NCBI RefSeq assembly: GCF_008711325.1
Contig: NZ_VXDB01000002.1
Span: 186,001-250,000 of the forward strand
Origin: Roseibium sediminis
GTDB taxonomy: Bacteria > Pseudomonadota > Alphaproteobacteria > Rhizobiales > Stappiaceae
Length of the DNA: 64,000 nucleotides
Reading direction: 5' to 3'
Below the pieces are notes generated by a model, which was given only the letters and a program-made list of their open reading frames with translations, searched no databases and was not told the origin of the DNA. Of this stretch, positions 25,951-35,082 are shown piece after piece; the stretch's first letter is position 1; each line of letters opens with the position of its first letter. The translations under genes were made by a program, and so were the position numbers.

Positions 25951-26621
25951 ACAGGCAGTGGCAACCCGTTGGCGAGGAAAACCTCTTTCGCTCTGATCTG
26001 CCTGCGATCCTGCAGGTGCGCCGCCCTGCTCCATTGCGATCTACGCTGGCTGTCATGATGGTCATGATCCTCGGCGCGCTGCTCGGCATTGTCAGCGCCT
26101 ATGTGGTGATTGAACGGGATCGCCCTCTTCTGCCCGTTGCCATCGGGCCGTGGGAGGCTTATCCGCAGGCCGGCACACGGGACTCAGACCCCTATTCCAT
26201 CGCGATCTACACCCGCGGGGCGCTGGTGCCGCTGGCCTCGGGTGAAGGGCTGATGTTGACAGCCTATTCCGACAGCAACGGCCGCCGCCTTGACCCGACC
26301 TGCACCTACACGATTTCCGGACAGACCCCGACTGCCCGCTTCTGGACGCTGACCGCCACAACTGCGAGCGGTCGCCTGCAGGAAACCTATGCAGGCCGCA
26401 CCTATGTAACCAGTGATCAGCTGCTGCGGCGCGAGGATGGAAGCTTCGAGATCACGGCAGCCGTGCGACCGGAGCCCGGCAACTGGTTGCCGCTGCCCCG
26501 CTATGCGAGGCCCCGCGACGGGCTGGTTCTGACCGTCCGTCTTTATGATGCGCCGGTCACAACCGGCGGCGCACTGGACGGCGTGTCGATGCCCTCCATT
26601 ACGCGGGGGCTTTGCCAATGA
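25947..26621 (+). CDS. DUF1214 domain membrane-anchored protein
   Basis: 224 residues. One N-terminal membrane helix (about 35-55, LAVMMVMILGALLGIVSAYV) anchors a periplasmic DUF1214 domain with TCTYTISGQTPTARFWTLTA and ADGLVLT-like RDGLVLTVRLYD. Hyphomicrobiales commonly carry this protein next to a DUF1254 partner. Molecular role unknown. It overlaps the PBP gene and the DUF1254 gene by 4 bp each, so its work is probably linked to the cell envelope; that is inference. Confidence 0.88.
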   Translation: MNRQWQPVGEENLFRSDLPAILQVRRPAPLRSTLAVMMVMILGALLGIVSAYVVIERDRPLLPVAIGPWEAYPQAGTRDSDPYSIAIYTRGALVPLASGEGLMLTAYSDSNGRRLDPTCTYTISGQTPTARFWTLTATTASGRLQETYAGRTYVTSDQLLRREDGSFEITAAVRPEPGNWLPLPRYARPRDGLVLTVRLYDAPVTTGGALDGVSMPSITRGLCQ

Positions 26622-27178
26622 TGCTGTCGCGGCGCATGAGCTGGACCATCGGCCTTCTGGCAATTCTGGCGATTGCCGGGATCGTGCATATTCTCGTGAT
26701 CCTCTCGATCCCGAAAAATGTCACCCACAGCGCTTATGCCACCACGGCGAAATTCGGACCTGATTTTCAATTCAATATTCTGGAAACGATACGGCCGGGA
26801 GAGGAAGCCCTGCCCGCGCTTGACCCCGCCATGACCCATGCGGCCTGCCGGTTCCAGCTGGATCAGGGGCCGGTGCTCTTCACCGCAAGTCTGCCGACCT
26901 CCTTCTGGTCCATCGGGCTTTTTGATGAAAGCGGGCAGATCATCTACAGCCTGAACAATCGGACGGCGGGGTCCGCGTCCCTGTCACTCCTGCTGCTATC
27001 TGCGGAACAATTGTCGATCTTGCGCGAAAATCCGCCGGAAAACCTCGAAGACCTGATCGTGATCGAGACGGACAGGACTGCGGGCTTTGCCCTTCTTCGG
27101 GCCTATGTTCCAAACGAGACGCTCGCGCCCGAAACAGCCGCTGCGCTCTTGTCGGCAGACTGCGAACCGCTCGTGTAA
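26618..27178 (+). CDS. DUF1254 domain membrane-anchored protein
   Basis: About 186 residues from an ATG overlapping the previous stop by 4 bp. One membrane helix (about 8-28), then a short DUF1254 domain: DPAMTHAACRFQLDQGPVLF, PTSFWSIGLFDESGQIIYSLNNR, and VIETDRTAGFALLRAYVPNET. It is the partner of the preceding DUF1214 protein. No catalytic residues can be assigned. Last gene of the PBP operon. Confidence 0.88.
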   Translation: MMLSRRMSWTIGLLAILAIAGIVHILVILSIPKNVTHSAYATTAKFGPDFQFNILETIRPGEEALPALDPAMTHAACRFQLDQGPVLFTASLPTSFWSIGLFDESGQIIYSLNNRTAGSASLSLLLLSAEQLSILRENPPENLEDLIVIETDRTAGFALLRAYVPNETLAPETAAALLSADCEPLV

Positions 27179-27559
27179 CCCTGCGTGGAGCCCTACGCTT
27201 TCCGCTAAGGCACTTTTTGAACCAACCCCTTCAAGGCATTCGCAATTCTAATTTTATCTGCAATTTCACTCATGATAAAACTACTTAAGAAGTTTCACTA
27301 AGTATCCTTATACATGCTAGTGGCACATATTTTATTTGTCGCAGCAAATTAATTACCCGTTGCGATCAGTCGCTTGAGAGCTGGGGGACCAATAGGAGAC
27401 CAGACACAAATCGCGGGCCGCCACCTGCATCTTCGTGTTCACATATTGCTCCCGCAGTTCGATTTGCCACCGCAAATCATTCTTCCTGCACGAGACTGAA
27501 CTCAACTTCCCACCGTTTTTCAGCTGCCGCTGGAAGGCGGTGGTTTTCCATGGGCCAAT
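27179..27559. other. Intergenic region, AT-rich, no gene recognised
   Basis: 381 bp after the DUF1254 gene. The part 27230-27360 is clearly AT-rich. No convincing open frame, RNA or terminator seen. Confidence 0.5.
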
Positions 27560-27664
27560 AGAGCACGTCTCGCATTCACTGAATCACGCGACGTGCTCCA
27601 AGTAACTGATTTGGCGCATTTCCTGACGGCGAACCGGTATCCACTTCGCCTGGAAATACCCTAG
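27560..27664. repeat. Rhizobiales-type dispersed intergenic repeat
   Basis: About 105 bp with the look of a widespread alphaproteobacterial intergenic repeat: an inverted pair GAGCACGT (27561-27568) and ACGTGCTC (27591-27598) around GAATCACGCG, then TTGGCGCATTTCCTGACGGC and the second module CGAACCGGTATCCACTTCGCC. It lies just beyond the 3' end of the minus-strand lipoprotein gene. Assignment is by memory of the family's general form. Confidence 0.6.
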
Positions 27665-27756
27665 CCGCGAACGCAGCGGCACCTTGCTCCAAACGGCGCG
27701 GCAATTCTACCCGGGAAACTCCGTACTCCGGATGGTCTATTTCGGAAAAAGCAGGA

Positions 27757-28629
27757 TCACTTTTGCGGAGCCGGCCGCTCGTCACCCCAGCTCTGGAAGA
27801 TCCGGGATCGGCGAACAGGAGCTTCGCTCAGTCCGGTTCCCTTGCCGTCACAGCCCTTTTCAGCGATGCGCACTTGGCCTTCCAGCTGACGAATGGCCGT
27901 GTTGACCTGCCACATGCGATCGCCCGTTGGCGTTTCAATCTCCAGACTGTCCAGCGCGGTCCTGTAAGCCTTGATGCGGTAGCGCAGTGCCTGTGCCACC
28001 CAACTGACCACGGCCCGGTTTTCCCAGACCCTCGCTTTCGCCCCTTCGTAGATTTCGCTTGTGGTCAGGCTTTTGCTTTCCAGAACGCGCAGGCGTTCCT
28101 GATCGGCCTTGCCCACACGCGTGGCGATTTCGCAAAAGGGCGGCACAAGTTCGGAATCCCCGCGTGCATCGCTGGCAACACGGTCATAACGGGCGTCGCT
28201 TGAGCGAAACTTGTCGGTTCGAAGGAAAATGTAATAGAGGTCCGGCGGTACCCTGCCTTCTGCTTCCGGCAAGGCCCGGGTTCTAGAAAATTCAACCACT
28301 GTTCCGCCAATCCAATCCTTGGTCCAGGGGGGGCGGATCAAGGCCCAGGCGCGATCGCGAAGGAGCTCTTCGTCGTTGGTCATGTTGAATTTTGAAACAG
28401 GATCGCCGCGCCATCTGGCAGCCTGTTCTCCCACTGCCGGCATGACTTCGTCATGGATCACGGAAGGGGCAGCCCGGTCAAAATCTCCGGTGGGACGCGT
28501 GCAAGCCGAAAGACCGGCGAGCAGCATAAGCGATAGCAGTGCGGACGACAGCGGCTTTGGCAAGGCCGGAGCGGACGCAGGGTGATTGCGTCGGCACGGT
28601 GCTGCTTTGGCTTCGGGTCTAAAACCCAT
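27757..28629 (-). CDS. Putative lipoprotein of unknown function
   Basis: 290 residues. A basic N-terminus and hydrophobic stretch end in a lipobox LAGLSAC (Cys43), so it is probably an outer or inner membrane lipoprotein. The start may lie further in, because the leader is long for a lipoprotein. The mature part is charged and helical, with RDRAWALIRPPWTKDWIGG and DLYYIFLRTDKFRSSDARYDRV. I do not recognise a domain with certainty. It stands alone, with a dispersed repeat downstream. Confidence 0.78.
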   Translation of the reverse strand: MGFRPEAKAAPCRRNHPASAPALPKPLSSALLSLMLLAGLSACTRPTGDFDRAAPSVIHDEVMPAVGEQAARWRGDPVSKFNMTNDEELLRDRAWALIRPPWTKDWIGGTVVEFSRTRALPEAEGRVPPDLYYIFLRTDKFRSSDARYDRVASDARGDSELVPPFCEIATRVGKADQERLRVLESKSLTTSEIYEGAKARVWENRAVVSWVAQALRYRIKAYRTALDSLEIETPTGDRMWQVNTAIRQLEGQVRIAEKGCDGKGTGLSEAPVRRSRIFQSWGDERPAPQK

Positions 28630-28678
28630 GGTGCTGGTCTCCGCGGATCCTCATGATCGGCAGGCCAGCCCGAGACCT

Positions 28679-28888
28679 TCAGTCAGCGTCCGGCAGTGCT
28701 GGCCTAGCCGATTTACTGATCGTCCCGATTCTTGCAGCCAGATCAAGTTCCTTGCGCTCGTAGCGCACACCTGGAAAGATCACAACCTCTCCCCGCTGGC
28801 TGTTCATGTGTCTGTCGGCTGTCCGGTCGGTTCTTTTCAACCGGGTTGTGGGCCGTGGTGCGGATGCAAAATCCAGCAAAGTACCCAT
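28679..28888 (-). CDS. Small conserved protein of unknown function
   Basis: About 69 residues from the ATG at 28888 (GTLLDFASAPRP), which is preceded by GAGAGGAGAA, a strong ribosome site. The core GEVVIFPGVRYERKELDL resembles a small conserved protein common in Hyphomicrobiales. The charged N-terminal half appears disordered. No function can be assigned. The in-frame ATG at 28939 is less likely. Confidence 0.7.
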   Translation of the reverse strand: MGTLLDFASAPRPTTRLKRTDRTADRHMNSQRGEVVIFPGVRYERKELDLAARIGTISKSARPALPDAD

Positions 28889-29087
28889 CGATTTCTCCTC
28901 TCGTTCCTGACGACAGCGCTCAAAATCATCAAAACGCATACCGGGTACATTGGGCGACGCAATACTTCGACTTTTACAAGCCTTATTAAGCCTTCATCAG
29001 GGTTAACAGCTTGCTAACGCTTTTCGCGCATGGTGCCGATAAGCCCCTTTTCGGTCGCGGGTCATAGTGTTGTTCGTGTCGTAGAAT

Positions 29088-30251
29088 ATGAGCCAGTTCC
29101 AGAAAAACGATCCTGCCCCTGATGCAATTGCCGCATCCAACCTGTCTTCGCCGTCGTCGGACCGCGGGGTGCTTTTGTCTGCGTGCGAGCTTTTTGTCAG
29201 CCGAGACCGGCACGATCCTGCGGAAAAGCGGGTCTTTCAGGAACTTGCCCTCAATCTGCTTCCCAAGGCGAGCCTTGCCGATCGGCGCCGGGTTTCGAGC
29301 ATCCTGTCACGGCATGGCGATGCGCCCTTGGCCCTGGTGGATGCCCTGGCCCGCGACGAAGATCCGCTGACCGCCTATTCGGCACTGCGCTTTGCGTCCA
29401 ATCTGCCGATGACAACCCTTCTGGAAACGATCGAGCGCGGGCCTGACAGCCTGCGTCAGGCCATTGCCGAGCGGCCTGTGCTCACCGAGCAGATTGTTGA
29501 GGATATCTGCCGCTTCGGCGGGGAAAACGTGGTTCAACGATTGCTGGCGCGTCCCGGCATCTCCCGCTTCATCAAGAAAGCGAAACCCGACCTGAAACCC
29601 GGGGAGGATGTGGCTCCCTATGTCGAGAACATTACCCGGGAAACAAAGAAGTCTCCGGAGGCCCTTATGCGCGATTTCTTCAATCTGGATTTGAAACTGC
29701 GCAACAAGGCGGTCGCTGCCGCGGAAATGACCGCCCTTGTCGGCCATACCAACGGACAACTGCCGCTTGGCGACGAGCTGGTACGGGACGACGATCTGGT
29801 CGAATTGGTGGTGAAGGCCGCCCGATCGGAAACCCCGCAGAACGCCGTCAAGCTGCTGGCCCAGTCGGTGCGTCTGCCAGACACCACCGCAGACCTCATT
29901 TCCTCGGAAGACAACGGCGATACGCTGGCCGTCATCTTGAGGGCGACGGGTTTTTCCGAGGAAGAAGCAACCACGGTGATCATCCGCACGCTGGGTCACA
30001 GACGCGGCCTGCTGCAGATCCGTCCGGTCTTCTCGCTATTCAACAATATCAGTCTCAATGCCGCTCGCGTGCTTCTGGACCAATGGAGCGAAGATGCGCC
30101 ACAGCAGGCAGTGCCAGCAGCCGCAGCCGGGCATCAGCCGTTTCATTCGGACGCCGCGCGCCGCCACGAACCTGCAAGCGCCACGCCTGCGGCGGACCCT
30201 GCTCAGGTGCAAAAGCCCTTCGGTCGCCGCGTGGGCTTCAAGGCCTCATAA
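29088..30251 (+). CDS. DUF2336 domain-containing protein
   Basis: 387 residues, largely helical HEAT-like repeats: HDPAEKRVFQELALNLLPKA, SDRRRVSSILS-type RRRVSSILSRHGDAPLALVD, FRFASNLP-type and PVLTEQIVEDICRFGGENV. This is the pattern of the alphaproteobacterial DUF2336 family, of unknown role, possibly a protein-interaction scaffold. The C-terminal 50 residues are Pro/Ala/Gln-rich and probably disordered. The stop overlaps that of the convergent DUF1491 gene by 6 bp. Confidence 0.88.
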   Translation: MSQFQKNDPAPDAIAASNLSSPSSDRGVLLSACELFVSRDRHDPAEKRVFQELALNLLPKASLADRRRVSSILSRHGDAPLALVDALARDEDPLTAYSALRFASNLPMTTLLETIERGPDSLRQAIAERPVLTEQIVEDICRFGGENVVQRLLARPGISRFIKKAKPDLKPGEDVAPYVENITRETKKSPEALMRDFFNLDLKLRNKAVAAAEMTALVGHTNGQLPLGDELVRDDDLVELVVKAARSETPQNAVKLLAQSVRLPDTTADLISSEDNGDTLAVILRATGFSEEEATTVIIRTLGHRRGLLQIRPVFSLFNNISLNAARVLLDQWSEDAPQQAVPAAAAGHQPFHSDAARRHEPASATPAADPAQVQKPFGRRVGFKAS

Positions 30252-30620
30252 AAACGGATCAGCGGGCTTGTCTTTGGGCTCGTCAGTGACGACAGGCAAA
30301 TCGACAGCCCCATCCCGGGCCTCGATTTCAACGAGCCAATAGTCCGGATCCATCCGGTCTTCGCTCGCCAATCTTGTCATGACGGCCTCTTTTTCCGAGC
30401 AAGACAGGATCTTCTCGAACTGGCGCCCGCCTTGCTGCATCACGTCAAAGAAGGCCTGTGGTGCTGGTCCGTAGAGATCGAATGTCCGGTCCAGGCGATC
30501 GACCAGAATGAAGATCGCTCCGGCCTCATGCGCGCCCTTTTTTGAAACGGCAGCAAACCCCCCTTCCCCGAACACCCGCCGGACAAGCGCACTGACGAAA
30601 AAGTCTGATGTTAAACGCAT
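30246..30620 (-). CDS. DUF1491 family protein
   Basis: 124 residues starting MRLTSDFFVSALVRR, the characteristic opening of DUF1491. A central HEAGAIFILVDRLDRTFDLYGPAPQ and a late DPDYWLVEIEARDG complete the family pattern. It is a small cytoplasmic alpha/beta protein of unknown function, typical of alphaproteobacteria. It follows the peptidoglycan-binding protein by 80 bp in the same direction. Confidence 0.9.
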   Translation of the reverse strand: MRLTSDFFVSALVRRVFGEGGFAAVSKKGAHEAGAIFILVDRLDRTFDLYGPAPQAFFDVMQQGGRQFEKILSCSEKEAVMTRLASEDRMDPDYWLVEIEARDGAVDLPVVTDEPKDKPADPFL

Positions 30621-30700
30621 GGGACACCTGAAACAGAAACAGCCTCGGACACTTCACCCGTCAGAGCTGAAATGTCCAGAGCGGTTCTGTCACACATGGG

Positions 30701-31459
30701 TCAGTTGCTGATCCGCTGACCTGTCACCTTTTCCAGATGACGGACAACCTCGGGGCTCGGCTCGCCGCTGAGCGGCAGTCCCCGATCCAGCTCGAAGCGC
30801 CGGATGGCGGCCGAGGTGTTTTCACCCATGGCGCCGTCAGCCTGCAGAGGGCCATATCCAAGCTCGGCCAGCAGACGCTGGATGTTGGCAAGACGTGCAT
30901 CCCTCGGCGGCTGGGCCACGGGCTGCTCGTCGAACGACGTGTCCGGTGATGCCCCGACAATCCGCCCCGGCTTGCGGCGAGGGATCGGCGCATAGCTGGT
31001 GACAGGTTGCGTCAGTGTTGTCTCGTTAGCCGTCTTGTTCAGGGACATGGCGGCCAGCAAGGCTTCAGACGGCTCGCCGTTCTCCATCTTGCCGAGATTG
31101 CGCTGCATGTGGCGAATGGCCCGCTCCGTTGCCGGACCGTTGACCCCATCCAGCGGGCCTTCGTAAAGACCCTGATTTCTCAATTCCAGCTGGATGTCCA
31201 GAACAAGCGGAGACATCTGCTGAACGGGTACCGACACGGTTTCCTGAGGCTGAACCTGGCCTTGATCGCGCGTGGAGAACAGCGGCGCCGGATGGCGACC
31301 TGGCTGCAGACCAAGAGCGTTGGCGACAATCAGAGACCCTGTCAGCGCCATGACGAGCGTGCCGCCAGCCGCAACCGGATTGTCACGCGCAAAGCCGCCG
31401 ACCCGATCGATCAGGCTCTCGCTCTTTTCTGTCTGCTTTTGTCCTCGACTACGCGGCAT
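30701..31459 (-). CDS. Membrane-anchored protein with two peptidoglycan-binding domains
   Basis: 252 residues. A basic cytoplasmic start, one membrane helix (about 30-50, AAGGTLVMALTGSLIVANAL), then two PG_binding_1 modules: LDIQLELRNQGLYEGPLDGV with NGPATERAIRHMQ, and IQRLLAELGYGPLQADGAMG with TSAAIRRFELDRGLP. A Pro/Arg-rich linker lies between. It probably anchors to the cell wall on the periplasmic side. Located 88 bp after the histidine-kinase-like gene. Confidence 0.9.
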   Translation of the reverse strand: MPRSRGQKQTEKSESLIDRVGGFARDNPVAAGGTLVMALTGSLIVANALGLQPGRHPAPLFSTRDQGQVQPQETVSVPVQQMSPLVLDIQLELRNQGLYEGPLDGVNGPATERAIRHMQRNLGKMENGEPSEALLAAMSLNKTANETTLTQPVTSYAPIPRRKPGRIVGASPDTSFDEQPVAQPPRDARLANIQRLLAELGYGPLQADGAMGENTSAAIRRFELDRGLPLSGEPSPEVVRHLEKVTGQRISN

Positions 31460-31547
31460 ATGCCGTCCCTTGTTCTTTCAAATCCGTGGGGTTGCCCCCG
31501 TTTCAACAAACTCTGCCCGTCAGGCCATGCCTTGTGGCATGTGTTCT

Positions 31548-33314
31548 TCAGGCGATCCTCAAAGACTTCGGTGCCGAATGGCGCTCCTGGTCAACAGGTG
31601 ACACGGCAACCGGCGCTGCACAGGGAAGCCGCAGCAACAAGCGGCAATCACCGTTCGGCTCGACATGGCTTTCCGTGACGCCGCCTTGCATGGCGCACAA
31701 ACGTTCAACCATTGTAAACCGGAAGTCGTTTTCGACTGTCTTCGAAGGTTCGCCCTCTGCCGAGGCATGCTGCCCCTGCAGAACCATTTCCACATATCCG
31801 CGGCCACGTCTGAGAGACAGGCTCACCTTTCCGCCGTCCCGGGAGCCATCGACAACAGCGCGCAGAGACTGGATCAGAAGGTGCTGAACCGCTGCCTTGT
31901 CTGCCGGGATAGTCAGCCGGTTCTGCGGAAGATCCAGTTGCAGGCGGACCCCGACGCCGGTAGCGACAGGCGCAACTTCGCCACGTGCCGTCTCAATAAT
32001 CTCGTGAAGATCGACTGCGGTGATTTCGAGCGAGCGGTGCCCGCCACTCAGAGCTGCAGCCTCTTCAAGTCCGTCGACCGTTTGCAGCAGCTTGCGGCCC
32101 GTCCAGAGCATCTCGTCCACAACGGCACGGGTGCGCTCCCCGCCCTGTCTGTTGGTTTCCGGCAGGGCGTTCAAAAGGCTGCTGAGCTTCACGAAGTTTT
32201 CTGCGGAGCCGCGCAGGTGAATCCCGGCAGCTGCCACCAGACCCACCTTTTGCTGCAGCTCAGCTTCGATGGCCGTGCGCGCAAGCTCATGGTCCTGATC
32301 GACTTCCTTGCGCTCGGTGATGTTGGTGAGGCAAAGCAGGATATCTTTTTCAGAAGAATCGACCGCTTCAGCCGTCTTGAGATCCGCGCTGATCCAGATG
32401 TAGTCAGCAGTGCCTTCTTCGCCCGGATCGCTGGCACCGTGACGCAGGCGAAACTCTATGCGCTTGCGTGGTTCTCCAGCGCGCGCATCGGCAAGAGCTT
32501 GAAGATAGCTCGGCCGATCTGCGACATGGACCCGCTGGAACAGCCAATTGCCGCGCAGCTGGCGTTTTGTTGCCCCAAGAAACCGTTCCAGATTGCCGCC
32601 GACATACCGGATATCCCCGTCAGCTTCGCAGCGAAGGACGAGATTGTCGGTTCCCTGATTGAGAAGGCGCGCTTCCCCTTCCCGGCTGACAAGCTTGGCG
32701 TGAAGGCGCGTCTGATCGGCCACAAGACGCGTGCACAGCCCACCACTGTAAAGGATCGCGGCCAGCGAGGACGCGGCAAAGAGGGATGACCCCGGCAGGT
32801 CAAATGCCAATCCGGAGGGAGCCAGAAGAAACAGGGCCGCAACAACGGCGACACAGGCGGATGCCGCTGCAAGCACGACACGCTTTGAACCGGAAAGCGC
32901 GGCTTCCATCGGCACAATCGCCAGCCAGATCACCGCAAACGATGCCGGGCCGCCTGACACAAAGGCCATGGCACCCAGAAAACCGGCAAAAAGAAAGGAA
33001 GACAGTCCGTAGGCCCGATCAAGGCGCCCGGTCTGACTGAGATAGTGAGCCAACGGCCACTGCGCGAGCATCCATCCAACCAGCAGCACCATGGGAAGCG
33101 GTGTGGGCCCTAGTAATGCCAGATGAAGGGGGAGAAGAATCAGCGAGACCGCCCCCGTCACGAGCGCAACGGCGAGGAAGGCGCGATGCCGAGGGGCTTC
33201 AAGCGGATCGTTCGCCCATGTGGGATGCACCATTCCGTTCAGAAGGCGCAGGGCTTCCCGCCAGATCGTCGGTATTGATTGCTTTGTTTTACGCACGTCT
33301 TTTACCGCGCCCAT
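31548..33314 (-). CDS. Membrane PAS sensor histidine kinase-like protein, catalytically degenerate
   Basis: 588 residues. Five or six N-terminal membrane helices (about 40-200) precede a PAS domain (about 215-335) ending in the usual CLTNITERKEVD. The following dimerisation region has IHLRGSAENFVKLSSLL where an active kinase would have SHELRTPL: the histidine is kept but the neighbouring acidic residue is lost. The ATPase half (AVQHLLIQSLRAVVDGS onward) lacks the N-box asparagine and the glycine-rich DxGxG loop. The layout resembles DivJ/PleC-type kinases, but it is probably a pseudokinase or phosphatase-type partner. The N-terminal VHPTWANDPLEAPRHRAF is cytoplasmic. Confidence 0.85.
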   Translation of the reverse strand: MGAVKDVRKTKQSIPTIWREALRLLNGMVHPTWANDPLEAPRHRAFLAVALVTGAVSLILLPLHLALLGPTPLPMVLLVGWMLAQWPLAHYLSQTGRLDRAYGLSSFLFAGFLGAMAFVSGGPASFAVIWLAIVPMEAALSGSKRVVLAAASACVAVVAALFLLAPSGLAFDLPGSSLFAASSLAAILYSGGLCTRLVADQTRLHAKLVSREGEARLLNQGTDNLVLRCEADGDIRYVGGNLERFLGATKRQLRGNWLFQRVHVADRPSYLQALADARAGEPRKRIEFRLRHGASDPGEEGTADYIWISADLKTAEAVDSSEKDILLCLTNITERKEVDQDHELARTAIEAELQQKVGLVAAAGIHLRGSAENFVKLSSLLNALPETNRQGGERTRAVVDEMLWTGRKLLQTVDGLEEAAALSGGHRSLEITAVDLHEIIETARGEVAPVATGVGVRLQLDLPQNRLTIPADKAAVQHLLIQSLRAVVDGSRDGGKVSLSLRRGRGYVEMVLQGQHASAEGEPSKTVENDFRFTMVERLCAMQGGVTESHVEPNGDCRLLLRLPCAAPVAVSPVDQERHSAPKSLRIA

Positions 33315-33635
33315 GCGGGCGATTCACTACTCGATTACTCTGACCCGCATTTTTGGCAGCGACCACTTAAAGAACGATAAAGGATACCTGCACAAATACG
33401 CCAATCGCCAACGGACTCATTACCGATAACGCTTGGGAAATACTGGCATTTTTGTCGATAGATAAAATTTGACTCAATTTCTCTTCAAACTTTCGGCAAA
33501 TACCTGATTAATTTGATGAAAAACTCGCTCTGACATTCAACCGGGCGTTTTCACCTGCCTGCTATTGTGCTGCCATAACACAAAGAAAGCCCACCAAAAC
33601 CGGGCTTCGGAAAAAACTGAACAGGGTAGCAAAAG
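33315..33635. other. Divergent intergenic region
   Basis: 321 bp between the kinase-like gene (minus) and the DUF5330 gene (plus), AT-rich in the middle (33380-33540). It presumably holds both promoters. No specific operator or RNA recognised. Confidence 0.5.
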
Positions 33636-34130
33636 ATGTTTTTTCTTCTCAGGACAGCGTTCTGGATCACGCTGGTTCTCGTTCTTATCCCTCTTGGTTC
33701 GGACAAGGAGGAATCGGCTCAACTCTCTATCGACCCGGTTGCGACCTTCTTTGCGGCTCAGGCTGCGGTGTCTGATTTTGGCGGTTTCTGCGACCGCAAC
33801 CCGGACGCCTGCAAGACCGGCGGGGAAGCGCTGACAGCAATCGGCGCTCAGGCCCGCGACGGCGCACGGATCGTCTACGAGTTTCTCGATGAGAAGGTTG
33901 CCACTCCCGATGGCCAGGGCGGCTTCGATCAGTCCGGCGCCTCCGTCGTCTCCATCGAGCCCCAGTCACCGCTGACCACAGGCTCGACCAACAGGGTTGG
34001 CGTGTCCGACCTTGCTCAGATCAGTGGCCCTGCTTCGCTGGCTGCCGGTCACTCCATCGACGCCCCTGCTCAGGGGCCCGTTATTGGGGCCATACCTCGC
34101 CCCAACCCACGTTTAGGTCACCGGACCTGA
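33636..34130 (+). CDS. DUF5330 domain-containing protein
   Basis: 164 residues. A short hydrophobic N-terminal segment (MFFLLRTAFWITLVLVLIPL) is a signal anchor or signal peptide. The core DPVATFFAAQAAVSDFGGFC with DRNPDACKTGGEAL carries two cysteines that could form a disulfide in the periplasm, and is the hallmark of DUF5330, a Hyphomicrobiales family of unknown role. The C-terminal 70 residues are Gly/Ser/Pro-rich and likely disordered. Confidence 0.87.
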   Translation: MFFLLRTAFWITLVLVLIPLGSDKEESAQLSIDPVATFFAAQAAVSDFGGFCDRNPDACKTGGEALTAIGAQARDGARIVYEFLDEKVATPDGQGGFDQSGASVVSIEPQSPLTTGSTNRVGVSDLAQISGPASLAAGHSIDAPAQGPVIGAIPRPNPRLGHRT

Positions 34131-34139
34131 ACGCGGAGA

Positions 34140-34297
34140 CCGGACTGGATCCGACCTTAGGTCGCCCACTCGGTTGTTTGCGCCCGCTTGATCAGGCTCC
34201 GGAGAATGTGCTCCCTGCCTGGATGGCAGTTACACCTTAGCGGAATTTTCCGCACGCCGCAGATGGGCTGCTGCCCATACCATCTGCGGCGTTTTTT
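34140..34297 (+). ncRNA. Candidate structured RNA ending in an intrinsic terminator
   Basis: The 270-bp gap before sufE contains a series of hairpins: CTGCC-TGGAT-GGCAG, GCGGAA-TT-TTCCGC and finally the 12-bp terminator stem. The ribosome cannot reach sufE without passing the terminator, so this is either the trailer of the DUF5330 gene, a small RNA, or a sufE leader with attenuation. No known RNA family recognised. Confidence 0.3.
34255..34297 (+). terminator. Strong intrinsic terminator upstream of sufE
   Basis: A perfect 12-bp stem, CGCCGCAGATGG with CCATCTGCGGCG, a 13-nt loop, and TTTTTTCTTTT directly after. It ends 104 bp before the sufE ATG. Confidence 0.88.
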
Positions 34298-34400
34298 CTT
34301 TTCCGCGCCCCTTTTCGCTATTCCTTCCCTGCCGACGGTTTGCCTCCGGCCGCGGGAGCGGTATATGGAAAGGCATCTTCCCATTCAGAAGCGGACAGAC

Positions 34401-34835
34401 ATGGCAACTTCACTTCAGGACATCATCGACTCCTTCGATTTTCTCGACGATTGGGAAGATCGCTACAAATACCTGATCGATCTCGGCAAGGAGCTGCCCG
34501 GCCTCTCCGATGACGAGAAGAACGAGGTCAACAAGGTGCGCGGCTGTGTGTCCCAGGTCTGGCTGGTCACCGAAGTCGACACGAGCGGTGCAGAGCCCGT
34601 TCTCACCTATCGCGGCGACAGTGACGCGCTGATTGTTCAGGGGCTGGTTGCTGTTGCCCTTGCCCTGTTTTCAGGCAAGACGGCTCGGGAGATTCTCGAC
34701 ACGGACGTGGACGGCTTCTTCAACACGCTCGGCCTGAAGGAACACCTCACTCCACAGCGCTCCAACGGCCTGAAGTCGATGATCGGACGTATCCGCGCCG
34801 ATGCCGATGCGGCCCAGCGGTCCGTTCAAGCCTGA
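34401..34835 (+). CDS. sufE: SufE family sulfur acceptor protein
   Basis: 144 residues. It activates the cysteine desulfurase SufS and accepts its persulfide for iron-sulfur cluster assembly. The active-site cysteine is in NKVRGCVSQVWLV. Other family segments are LQDIIDSFDFLDDWEDRYKY at the start, LIVQGLVAVALALFSGKTA, and LGLKEHLTPQRSNGLKSMI. An in-frame ATG at 34365 would add 12 residues not usual in the family. No other suf genes are in the window. Confidence 0.95.
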   Translation: MATSLQDIIDSFDFLDDWEDRYKYLIDLGKELPGLSDDEKNEVNKVRGCVSQVWLVTEVDTSGAEPVLTYRGDSDALIVQGLVAVALALFSGKTAREILDTDVDGFFNTLGLKEHLTPQRSNGLKSMIGRIRADADAAQRSVQA

Positions 34836-34917
34836 ACCTCACTGCAACCTTCTTTTCCGATCCGTAGCTATTTCAGGGCGGGACTGTTTCTGATTTCAAG
34901 GCTTTGCGCCCCTAAAA

Positions 34918-34938
34918 CCGGCACGTCAGACGTGCCGG
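34918..34938. repeat. Palindromic hairpin downstream of sufE
   Basis: CCGGCACGTC and GACGTGCCGG with a single base between. T-rich sequence follows on the minus strand only, so as a sufE terminator it is atypical. It may fold as a cruciform or a factor-dependent terminator. Confidence 0.4.
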
Positions 34939-35082
34939 GAGACCACACCTGTGTCTCAACCAGCATTCACTACGTAGCTCCTCTACGTAAATAATGCCTA
35001 GAACTTTCTGATATGATTAATTCTTTCTCAATGTATACGTTCGTTGCGCAGTCGTTCTGCGCCGTTATTTTTAGGAGGAATT

